From CAJPST01 sp041795785 (GTDB lineage: Bacteria > Pseudomonadota > Gammaproteobacteria > Enterobacterales > Pasteurellaceae), in the NCBI GenBank assembly GCA_041795785.1, contig JBHBXR010000064.1, forward strand, positions 1 through 5,964: 5,964 nt of DNA, read 5' to 3'. The notes under the pieces are model-generated. The model searched no databases and was not told the origin of the DNA. It saw only the letters and a program-made list of their open reading frames with translations. The translations under genes and the position numbers were made by a program. Positions 1-5,261 of the stretch are shown in pieces. The first letter of the stretch is position 1. Every line of letters starts with the position of its first letter.

Positions 1-287
1 GGGCGTTCGCCGAAAAGCAGAAGATAAGAAACTTCAAGATAATCGGCGTGTTTTGCCAATTCGTCGATAGCATAGCCGCGATGTAATAAAACGCCTTCGT
101 CACCGTCAATATAAGTAATATCCGATTTGCAGGAAGCGGTTGACATAAATCCGGGATCGAAAGTGAAAAGATGGTTTTTGACAAGCGGTTGTACATCAAC
201 GGCATCATAGCCGAGAGAGCCTTGATGTACAGGCAGCTCAAATTCGCGTCCGTCACTAATAGTCAGCTTAGCAGTTAATTCAGACAT
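1..287 (-). CDS. gltA: Citrate synthase, N-terminal part (gene runs off the left edge)
   Basis: Type II (hexameric, Gram-negative) citrate synthase condenses acetyl-CoA with oxaloacetate to citrate, the entry step of the TCA cycle, in the cytosol. Only the first 95 codons are inside the window; the rest lies beyond base 1. The translation begins MSELTAKLTISDG. It carries the characteristic GltA stretch near residues 43-76, including FDPGFMSTASCKS, ITYIDGDEG and LLHRGY, followed by an IDELA segment. The catalytic His and Asp residues lie further on and cannot be checked. The ATG at 287-285 is supported by an AAGGA ribosome binding site seven bases upstream. The gene diverges from sucA across a 305-base regulatory region. 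Identification is firm from these conserved motifs; whether the full gene is intact is unknown. Confidence 0.96.
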   Translation of the reverse strand, partial: MSELTAKLTISDGREFELPVHQGSLGYDAVDVQPLVKNHLFTFDPGFMSTASCKSDITYIDGDEGVLLHRGYAIDELAKHADYLEVSYLLLFGER

Positions 288-354
288 AGTTGTTTCCTTC
301 TGTGATATTGATAATGTTGTTGATTGCATATTTATTGGGTTTTATTGTCATAAT

Positions 355-383
355 CTTATACCTTATTTGGTTCGAATTGTCTT
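355..383 (-). promoter_or_regulatory. Probable gltA sigma-70 promoter
   Basis: On the minus strand, AAGACA (383-378) and TATAAG (360-355) are separated by exactly 17 bases. These match the -35 consensus at four and the -10 consensus at five of six positions. Transcription would start near base 348, giving a leader of about 60 bases before the gltA ATG. This is a consensus match only. Confidence 0.5.
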
Positions 384-390
384 TAAAAAA

Positions 391-408
391 ATTGTAAATA
401 AATTGTTA
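391..408 (+). promoter_or_regulatory. ArcA-like box 1 (11-base direct repeat)
   Basis: ATTGT occurs at 391-395 and again at 402-406, an 11-base period. Bases 394-408, GTAAATAAATTGTTA, agree with the ArcA consensus GTTAATTAAATGTTA at 12 of 15 positions. The site lies eight bases upstream of the predicted gltA -35 hexamer. In E. coli, phosphorylated ArcA represses gltA and the suc genes under low oxygen, and ArcA binds direct repeats with this spacing. Function here is inferred; AT-rich DNA makes chance matches possible. Confidence 0.45.
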
Positions 409-449
409 TTTTTTAAAAATGAGAGCCAGGTCAAAAAAATGAAAGAAAT

Positions 450-464
450 GTTATGTTTTTGTTA
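450..464 (+). promoter_or_regulatory. ArcA-like box 2 (11-base direct repeat)
   Basis: GTTAT is repeated at 450-454 and 461-465 with an 11-base period. The 15-mer GTTATGTTTTTGTTA agrees with the ArcA consensus at 10 of 15 positions. It lies about 70 bases upstream of the sucA -10 box and about 42 bases from box 1, in the same orientation. It is weaker than box 1 and most persuasive as part of the pair. Confidence 0.33.
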
Positions 465-533
465 TAAAGGTAAAGCATAAAATGATTTTTTTAGGCATAA
501 TCAACAAAATCGCGTTTTATTCATAAATCTTTG

Positions 534-539
534 TATAAT
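534..539 (+). promoter_or_regulatory. Probable sucA promoter, perfect -10 box with weak -35
   Basis: TATAAT is a perfect -10 hexamer and predicts a transcript starting near base 546, with a leader of about 47 bases before the sucA ATG. At 16-18 bases upstream there is only CGCGTT or a shifted version, which is a poor -35 element. That suggests a promoter that needs an activator or extra contacts, although this cannot be shown from sequence alone. Confidence 0.5.
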
Positions 540-592
540 GGGATTTCTTCCCGTTCGGTTAATGAACTCAACTCTGTCAGCAGGTGGTCTTT

Positions 593-3391
593 ATGCAACA
601 AAATACTCCTATCAGCGAATGGCTGGCGCAAAGCGCATTAGGCGGCACCAACCAGTCTTATATTGAAGATCTTTACGAGGATTATCTCCGTGACCCTGAT
701 TCGGTCGATGAAAGTTGGCAAACGGTTTTTAATTCTCTGCCAAAATCCACCGCACTTGAGCAACCGCATTCGCAAGTGCGTGATTATTTCAAACGCCTTG
801 CCAGAGATAATTCGCAAAACGGTATCGGTGTGATTGATCCTAAAGTCAGCGAGCGTTTGGTCAAAGTGCTGCAATGGGTAAACGGTCATCGTAACCGCGG
901 GCATTTGGATGCGGATTTAGATCCGTTGCATTTGTGGGAACGAATGGAATCGCCGACCCTTAATTATAAATTTTACGGTTTTACCGATGACGATTTGGAC
1001 GAAGAATTTGATATCGGCGGTTATGTTTATCATAAAGATAAAATCAGTTTGCGTGATTTAAATGCCGCCCTGAAAGGCACTTATTGCGGTACCATCGGGC
1101 TTGAGTTTATGCATGTTAACGATTTGGATGCGCGTACTTGGCTGCAACGTAAGATGGAAAATCTGTTGAATAAACCGTTGTTTAATGCACAGGAAAAAAT
1201 AACGTTTTTAAAAGAATTGACCGCAGCGGACGGTTTGGAACGTTATTTAGGCGCGAAATTTCCGGGAGCCAAGCGTTTTTCTTTAGAGGGAAGCGATGCG
1301 TTTATCCCGTTAATGAAAGAAATTATTCGTCACAGCGGTAAAAACGGGGTGAAAGAAATCGTGATGGGTATGGCGCACCGCGGTCGTTTAAATATGTTGG
1401 TGAATGTGTTGGGTAAAAAACCGGCGGAATTGTTTGACGAATTTGCCGGTAAACATCACGGCAACGGTACGGGTGACGTGAAGTACCATCAAGGCTTTTC
1501 GTCGGATTTTATGACGGACAGCGGCTTGGTGCATTTAGCCTTAGCTTTTAACCCGTCTCATTTGGAAATCGTTAGTCCGGTAGTTATCGGTTCCGTACGC
1601 GCCAGACAGAAACGTATCGGTGATGATGATTTCACGCAGGTATTGCCGATTACGGTGCATGGTGACTCTGCGGTGGCGGGTCAAGGCGTCGTGCAAGAAA
1701 CCTTAAATATGTCCAGTACCCGCGGTTATAGCGTAGGCGGAACTATCCGCGTGGTGATCAACAACCAAATCGGTTTTACCACGTCCAATACCAAAGATAC
1801 CCGTTCGACGGAATATTGTACGGATATAGCCAAAATGATTGAAGCGCCGGTGATTCACGTTAACGGTGACGATCCGGAAGCCGTAGCTTATGCGGCAAGA
1901 ATGGCGGTGGAATTCCGCACCTTATTTAAACGCGATATTTTTATCGATTTGGTTTCCTATCGTCGTCACGGTCATAATGAGGCGGACGAACCGATGGCAA
2001 CCCAGCCGGTGATGTATAAATTGATTAGACAGCATCCGGTGCCGCGTAAAGTATATGAAGATCGTTTGGTTGCCGAAGGAATAATCAGTGAGGCGGATGC
2101 GACGGAATTGGTAAACGATTATCGTGACGCGTTGGATCGCGGTGATTGCGTTGTGCCGGAATGGCGCGAAATGGATATGTCCGCCATTGACTGGCGTCAG
2201 TATTTAAGTCAGGAATGGACGGAATATGAAAGCCGTTTTGACCCGCAGCGTTTTAAAGATTTGTCCAATAAAGTATGCGAATATCCGGCAAATCACCCGA
2301 TTCATCCGCGCGTGGAAAAAATTTACGAAGATCGTAAACTGATGGCGCAAGGTGAGAAATTATTGGATTGGGGAATGGCGGAAACTATGGCGTACGCCAC
2401 TTTATTGGATGACGGTTATCATGTCAGAATTTCCGGTGAAGACTCCGGACGCGGTACGTTCTTCCACCGCCATGCCGTTCTGCATAATATGAATGAGCGT
2501 AAGGGTTATATGCCGTTAGCGAATCTGCATAAACACCAAGGCCGTTTTGAAGTATGGGATTCGGTGTTGTCGGAAGAAGCGGTGTTGGCGTTTGAATACG
2601 GTTATGCCACGGCGGCACCGAAAACACTGACTATTTGGGAAGCGCAATTCGGCGATTTCGCTAACGGCGCGCAAGTGGTGATCGACCAATTTATCAGTTC
2701 CGGCGAACAAAAATGGGGCAGAATGTGCGGTTTGGTACTATTGTTGCCGCATGGTTATGAAGGACAGGGACCCGAACACTCATCCGCCCGTTTGGAACGC
2801 TATTTACAACTTTGTGCGCAGCAAAATATGCAAGTTTGCGTACCGTCCACACCGGCGCAGATTTATCACCTATTACGACGCCAAATGTTACGTACGGTGC
2901 GCCGTCCGTTGATTGTTATTTCGCCGAAATCTTTACTGCGCCACCCGTTAGCGGTATCGGAAATCAATGAATTGGTAAACGGCAAATTCCAAAACGTAAT
3001 TGGTGAAATCGATGCCTTAGAGCCGAAACAAGTGCGTCGTGTTGTGATGTGTTCGGGCAAAGTGTATTACGACTTATTGGAACAACGTCGTAAAAACAAT
3101 CAAACGGATGTCGCGATTATTCGTATTGAGCAGCTGTATCCTTATCCGCATGAAGAAGTGCGGTCGATTTTAAGCGAGTTTTCCCATGTAACGGATTTTG
3201 TTTGGTGTCAGGAAGAACCGCTTAACCAAGGCGCATGGTATTGCAGTCAACACAACTTCCGTGCGGATTTGCCTGAAAATGCCAAATTGCGTTATGTCGG
3301 TCGTCCGGCTTCCGCGTCCCCGGCGGTCGGTTATATGTCGCTGCATAACGAGCAACAACGGGAATTAGTAGAAGAAGCGTTGAAAGTGTAG
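593..3391 (+). CDS. sucA: 2-oxoglutarate dehydrogenase E1 component (thiamine diphosphate-dependent)
   Basis: SucA is the E1 subunit of the cytosolic 2-oxoglutarate dehydrogenase complex. It decarboxylates 2-oxoglutarate and transfers the succinyl group to the lipoyl arm of E2 (SucB). The product is 932 residues, against 933 in E. coli, and appears complete. Residues about 6-45 form the conserved N-terminal E2-binding segment (EWLAQSAL, YIEDLYEDYLRDPDSVD). The ThDP-binding half includes GMAHRGRLNML (H262), KYHQGFSSDF (H299), NPSHLEIVSP (320-329), GDDPEAV (425-431) and HGHNEADEP (459-467). The pyrimidine-binding half shows GEDSGRGTFFHRH (615-627), EAQFGDFANGAQ (683 on) and HGYEGQGPEHSSAR (720-733), with H729 in the active-site position. 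I start at ATG 593, five bases after AGGTGG (582-587); the in-frame GTG at 584 overlaps that binding site. It has its own promoter and is followed by a terminator, with no sucB downstream. Confidence 0.98.
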   Translation: MQQNTPISEWLAQSALGGTNQSYIEDLYEDYLRDPDSVDESWQTVFNSLPKSTALEQPHSQVRDYFKRLARDNSQNGIGVIDPKVSERLVKVLQWVNGHRNRGHLDADLDPLHLWERMESPTLNYKFYGFTDDDLDEEFDIGGYVYHKDKISLRDLNAALKGTYCGTIGLEFMHVNDLDARTWLQRKMENLLNKPLFNAQEKITFLKELTAADGLERYLGAKFPGAKRFSLEGSDAFIPLMKEIIRHSGKNGVKEIVMGMAHRGRLNMLVNVLGKKPAELFDEFAGKHHGNGTGDVKYHQGFSSDFMTDSGLVHLALAFNPSHLEIVSPVVIGSVRARQKRIGDDDFTQVLPITVHGDSAVAGQGVVQETLNMSSTRGYSVGGTIRVVINNQIGFTTSNTKDTRSTEYCTDIAKMIEAPVIHVNGDDPEAVAYAARMAVEFRTLFKRDIFIDLVSYRRHGHNEADEPMATQPVMYKLIRQHPVPRKVYEDRLVAEGIISEADATELVNDYRDALDRGDCVVPEWREMDMSAIDWRQYLSQEWTEYESRFDPQRFKDLSNKVCEYPANHPIHPRVEKIYEDRKLMAQGEKLLDWGMAETMAYATLLDDGYHVRISGEDSGRGTFFHRHAVLHNMNERKGYMPLANLHKHQGRFEVWDSVLSEEAVLAFEYGYATAAPKTLTIWEAQFGDFANGAQVVIDQFISSGEQKWGRMCGLVLLLPHGYEGQGPEHSSARLERYLQLCAQQNMQVCVPSTPAQIYHLLRRQMLRTVRRPLIVISPKSLLRHPLAVSEINELVNGKFQNVIGEIDALEPKQVRRVVMCSGKVYYDLLEQRRKNNQTDVAIIRIEQLYPYPHEEVRSILSEFSHVTDFVWCQEEPLNQGAWYCSQHNFRADLPENAKLRYVGRPASASPAVGYMSLHNEQQRELVEEALKV
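749..757 (-). repeat. DNA uptake signal (Haemophilus type), inside sucA
   Basis: ACCGCACTT here reads AAGTGCGGT on the minus strand, the exact 9-base Haemophilus-type uptake core. It continues on that strand as GGATTTT, matching the extended consensus (any base, purine, A/T, then four T). These sequences favour uptake of kin DNA during natural transformation in Pasteurellaceae. It lies within sucA codons 53-55 and is tolerated as coding sequence. Confidence 0.88.
3156..3164 (+). repeat. DNA uptake signal (Haemophilus type), near the 3' end of sucA
   Basis: An exact AAGTGCGGT core is followed by CGATTTT, again a full match to the extended Haemophilus-type consensus. It is in sucA, encoding part of the segment after PYPHEEV. 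Two perfect extended sites in one gene make chance unlikely. Confidence 0.88.
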
Positions 3392-3406
3392 CGGATTTAA
3401 CATGAA

Positions 3407-3432
3407 AAAGGTGCGGATTGATCCGCACCTTT
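3407..3432. terminator. Bidirectional intrinsic terminator between convergent sucA and purU
   Basis: AAAGGTGCGGAT (3407-3418) and ATCCGCACCTTT (3421-3432) are perfect 12-base complements around a two-base centre. In practice this gives an 11-pair stem with a four-base loop. On the plus strand the stem ends in TTTCTT, 15 bases after the sucA stop codon. On the minus strand it ends in TTTTT, 18 bases after the purU stop. The T run is better for the purU direction. The GTGCGG core of both arms resembles an uptake signal. Confidence 0.93.
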
Positions 3433-3450
3433 CTTGTTACAGTGTTTTGG

Positions 3451-4287
3451 TTATAACACGATTGTTTTATTTTGGAAGACAAAAATACGATCATGCAATG
3501 CCAAATCCAATGCTCGGCTTAAGACGGTTTTTTCTACGTCACGTCCCGCTTTCATCATCGCTTCGGCGCTATAAGTATGATCCACGTTGATCACATTTTG
3601 CATGATAATCGGACCTTGATCCAATTCGTTATTGATGAAATGCGCAGTAGCGCCGATAATTTTTACGCCGCGTTGATAAGCCTGTTGATAAGGTTTGGCA
3701 CCGATAAAGGCGGGTAAAAACGAATGATGGATATTAATGACGCGGTTTGGATAACGCGAAACAAACTCCGGATTTAACACACGCATATATTTTGCCAAAA
3801 CAATATAATCGGGCGCATATTCGTCGATTTTTTCCGCCAGTAATTTATCATGCTCGACACGGGTAAGGTTTTCATGGCTGATACAATGGAACGGAATATC
3901 AAAACGTTCGACTAATGTTTTTAATGTGTCGTGATTACCGATTACCGCCGCAATTTCTACATCCAGCCCGCCGTAATAGGTTTTCATTAAAATATCACCG
4001 ATACAATGGGCTTCTTTAGTAACTAAAATAACGATCCGTTTTTTTTGTGCACTCAATAAGCGGCAATTTGTTCCGTTCGGCAAACTGAATTTTAAATCCG
4101 CCAATAACATTTCTTCATTAAAAATACCTTGTAATTCAGTACGCATAAAAAAATGTTTGGTATCAAAATCAACAAATTCATTGTTATGAACGATATTAAG
4201 CTGATGTTTATAACAAATATTGGTAATTTTTGCGATCAAGCCTTTATCATCGGGACAATCTGTTAATAGAATTTTATTTTCGATCAT
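3451..4287 (-). CDS. purU: Formyltetrahydrofolate deformylase
   Basis: PurU hydrolyses 10-formyltetrahydrofolate to formate and tetrahydrofolate in the cytosol. In E. coli this balances the one-carbon pool and supplies formate to PurT in purine synthesis. The product is 278 residues (E. coli about 280) and resembles it along its whole length. An N-terminal ACT regulatory domain (about 4-80; LLTDCPDDKGLIAKITNICY at 7-26) is followed by the formyltransferase-fold catalytic domain (about 83-278). That domain contains RIVILVTKEAHC (84-95), YYGGLDVEIAAVIGNH (104-119) and NIHHSFLPAFIGAKPY (185-200). It also has LDQGPIIMQ (222-230). N185, H187 and D223 occupy the expected catalytic Asn-His-Asp positions. 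The start at 4287 matches the family's usual N terminus. No clear Shine-Dalgarno sequence precedes it. The start is only 26 bases past the hns terminator stem, in tandem with hns. Confidence 0.97.
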   Translation of the reverse strand: MIENKILLTDCPDDKGLIAKITNICYKHQLNIVHNNEFVDFDTKHFFMRTELQGIFNEEMLLADLKFSLPNGTNCRLLSAQKKRIVILVTKEAHCIGDILMKTYYGGLDVEIAAVIGNHDTLKTLVERFDIPFHCISHENLTRVEHDKLLAEKIDEYAPDYIVLAKYMRVLNPEFVSRYPNRVINIHHSFLPAFIGAKPYQQAYQRGVKIIGATAHFINNELDQGPIIMQNVINVDHTYSAEAMMKAGRDVEKTVLSRALDLALHDRIFVFQNKTIVL

Positions 4288-4303
4288 AGTTTGTTATTAA
4301 AAG

Positions 4304-4339
4304 GTTAAATAAAATAAAACCCATAAAAATGGGTTTTAT
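4304..4339 (-). terminator. Intrinsic terminator after hns
   Basis: Bases 4314-4324 and 4329-4339 form a perfect 11-pair stem (core ACCCAT with ATGGGT) around an AAAA loop. In the minus-strand direction it is followed by TTTTATTTTATTTAAC, a T-rich tract. It starts about 23 bases after the hns stop codon. The stem has only three G-C pairs, so some readthrough into purU is plausible. Confidence 0.85.
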
Positions 4340-4361
4340 CGACAAGTAAATGATTTTAAGC

Positions 4362-4763
4362 TTAAATAGCAAACGATTCTAAAGATTTGCCCGCATCTAA
4401 TGCCACTTGAATAGCTTTTGGCGTTCTGCCCTGACCGGTCCAAGTTTTTACCTGACCGTTTTCATCGGTGTATTGATATTTTGCCGGGCGGATTTCTCTT
4501 TTTTTCTTCACAAAAGTTTTTTCGCCTAAAATTTCAGCTAATTCTTCGGCTGTAATTTCATCCTGTATTAATAAAGTTTTATATTTTTCAATACGTGCTT
4601 TACGCTCTTCCGCTTGGCGTTCAAGTAATTCCGCTTCTTCACGCTTTTCAGAAATAACCAGTTGTAACTTTTGATTAATGTTTTCTAATTGTTCTAAAGT
4701 CAAGTCACGCGCTAAGTTACGCAAGCTACGAATATTATTTAAAGTTTTTAGCAAATCGCTCAT
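4362..4763 (-). CDS. hns: H-NS family nucleoid-associated DNA-binding protein
   Basis: H-NS binds AT-rich, curved DNA, bridges or coats it, and silences many genes, often including horizontally acquired ones. The product is 133 residues, the usual H-NS size (about 134-137). Residues about 1-83 form the helical oligomerisation region (MSDLLKTLNNIRSLRN, then a charged coiled-coil-like stretch rich in Glu, Lys and Arg). A basic linker KKKRE (86-90) follows. Residues about 91-133 are the C-terminal DNA-binding domain with YQYTDENGQVKTWTGQGRTP. The TGQGR loop (109-113) is a slightly varied form of the AT-hook-like minor-groove motif. I choose ATG 4763 because AGAGG lies six bases upstream and the protein then begins MSDLLK; an in-frame ATG at 4781 would only add MKKRFI across that binding site. 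hns next to purU is also seen in Haemophilus. A paralogue such as StpA is possible but less likely here. Confidence 0.95.
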   Translation of the reverse strand: MSDLLKTLNNIRSLRNLARDLTLEQLENINQKLQLVISEKREEAELLERQAEERKARIEKYKTLLIQDEITAEELAEILGEKTFVKKKREIRPAKYQYTDENGQVKTWTGQGRTPKAIQVALDAGKSLESFAI

Positions 4764-4922
4764 TATGAACCTCTTTTTCAATGTGAAATAGATTGTAGTA
4801 ATACTAATATATATGTGTGTAAGCAGGCTTTAATAATATAGCAAATATTATTTAAGGTAAATCCCATTTACACGGAAATAACGACATTATCGCACATAAT
4901 TGCTTAGTTAGAGCCGGTTTTT

Positions 4923-4936
4923 AGCAAAATTTTGCT
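4923..4936. promoter_or_regulatory. Perfect 14-base palindrome, possible operator
   Basis: AGCAAAATTTTGCT is its own reverse complement. It is centred about 60 bases upstream of the predicted transporter transcription start and about 167 bases upstream of the hns start codon. It resembles a LacI/PurR-type operator (PurR core GCAAACGTTTGC) but has AT and not CG at the centre, so PurR binding is doubtful. The regulator, if any, is unknown. Confidence 0.3.
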
Positions 4937-4954
4937 TTTTGTATTGTTTTCCTA

Positions 4955-4983
4955 TTGGAATTTGTGTTGTCTTGCGGTAATCT
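4955..4983 (+). promoter_or_regulatory. Probable promoter of the riboswitch-transporter transcript
   Basis: TTGGAA (4955-4960) and TAATCT (4978-4983) are separated by 17 bases. They match the -35 and -10 consensus at four and three of six positions. The start would be near 4990, just before the riboswitch P1 stem, which is where a promoter is required. The match is modest and placement leans on that context. Confidence 0.42.
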
Positions 4984-4995
4984 TAGGGCTCCTAC

Positions 4996-5164
4996 GTATG
5001 TAGAGGTGCGACTATTATAAGTAATTTTTCTGAGCGGATAGCGTTGAGGAAAAATGAAAGGAATAGTTGCCGAAATCAATTAGAAGTCATTTTAATTGGT
5101 TGGGGGCGTTGCCGAAAGGGACGTCACTGCCATAGTTTTTTATTAACCGCTATGGAGCGCTACT
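4996..5164 (+). promoter_or_regulatory. Lysine riboswitch (L box) aptamer
   Basis: The leader carries the conserved L-box landmarks in order. AGAGGTGCG (5002-5010) is followed by a short P2 with AAGTAA (5019-5024). P3 pairs TTTTTC (5025-5030) with GAAAAA (5049-5054). Then come TGAAAGG (5055-5061) and GCCGAA (5069-5074). P4 pairs ATCAATTA (5075-5082) with TAATTGGT (5093-5100), with one G-T pair. P5 starts at GGCGT (5105-5109), is capped by a CC-GAAA-GG tetraloop (5112-5119) and closes with ACGTC (5121-5125) in the signature GTCACTG. A CCATAG/CTATGG helix (5130-5135, 5149-5154) and GGAGCG then lead back to P1, where GTAG (5000-5003) pairs with CTAC (5160-5163). In known members lysine binding stabilises the aptamer and lowers expression of lysine biosynthesis or transport genes. 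The order and spacing match the Bacillus lysC leader closely. Confidence 0.94.
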
Positions 5165-5261
5165 GGTTAGGTTTGGTCTGTTTTTGCCTGCCTTTCTTTT
5201 TATTTAATCTTACCGATTATTTTAATTCAGTAGTTCTTCTTATTTTTTATTAGGTAGAACA

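Larger units (their letters stand above)
288..592. other. Divergent gltA-sucA regulatory region
   Basis: This 305-base AT-rich non-coding stretch separates the two TCA genes. It contains the gltA ribosome binding site (about 295-299), a leftward promoter candidate (355-383), two ArcA-like direct repeats (391-408 and 450-464), a rightward TATAAT box (534-539) and the sucA ribosome binding site (582-587). Bases 466-533 are AT-rich, with two GCATAA copies 20 bases apart and no recognisable site. I see no small gene or RNA. The sdh genes found at this place in E. coli are absent. Confidence 0.85.
4764..5261. other. Divergent regulatory region between hns and the NhaC-type transporter gene
   Basis: This 498-base stretch has no supported protein gene. 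Bases 4764-4860 lie upstream of hns on the minus strand and are strongly AT-rich, with ATATATATGTGTGT-like runs near 4807-4820. Such DNA suits H-NS autorepression, but I could not pick one convincing hns promoter. Bases 4861-4922 show nothing recognisable. A palindrome (4923-4936), a plus-strand promoter candidate (4955-4983), a lysine riboswitch (4996-5164) and a T-rich expression platform (5165-5261) follow. The open frame across 5044-5253 coincides with the riboswitch and is not taken as a gene. Confidence 0.8.

Noticed and set aside
181..189. ACAAGCGGT, the core of the Actinobacillus pleuropneumoniae-type uptake signal
   Set aside because: It is a single copy without the extended flank and falls on gltA codons (VQPLV); three Haemophilus-type cores in the same window make it a likely chance match.
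301..318. TGTGAT followed by AATGTT, a possible CRP site in the gltA leader
   Set aside because: Only the left half matches the CRP consensus TGTGA-N6-TCACA; the right half does not.
584..592. An alternative GTG start for sucA three codons upstream
   Set aside because: It lies within the AGGTGG ribosome binding site; ATG 593 gives correct spacing and the family N terminus.
774..782. AAGTGCGTG here and AAGTGCGTC at 3030-3038 as further uptake signals
   Set aside because: Both miss the two final positions of the core (seven of nine) and lack the AT-rich flank.
638..904. An 88-codon minus-strand open frame opposite the sucA 5' region
   Set aside because: It is a shadow of the well-conserved sucA coding frame; the same holds for the shorter antisense frames between 2424 and 3358.
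3222..3494. A 90-codon minus-strand open frame overlapping the purU and sucA 3' ends
   Set aside because: It is a different frame across the end of purU, the terminator and antisense sucA; both genes are complete and explain the sequence.
3402..3590. A 62-codon plus-strand open frame starting just after sucA
   Set aside because: It runs through the sucA/purU terminator hairpin and then antisense to purU, with no binding site or protein-like composition.
5044..5253. A 69-codon open frame on the plus strand before the transporter, starting at a TTG
   Set aside because: It coincides with the lysine riboswitch and expression platform, has no Shine-Dalgarno sequence, and its bases are explained by conserved RNA structure.
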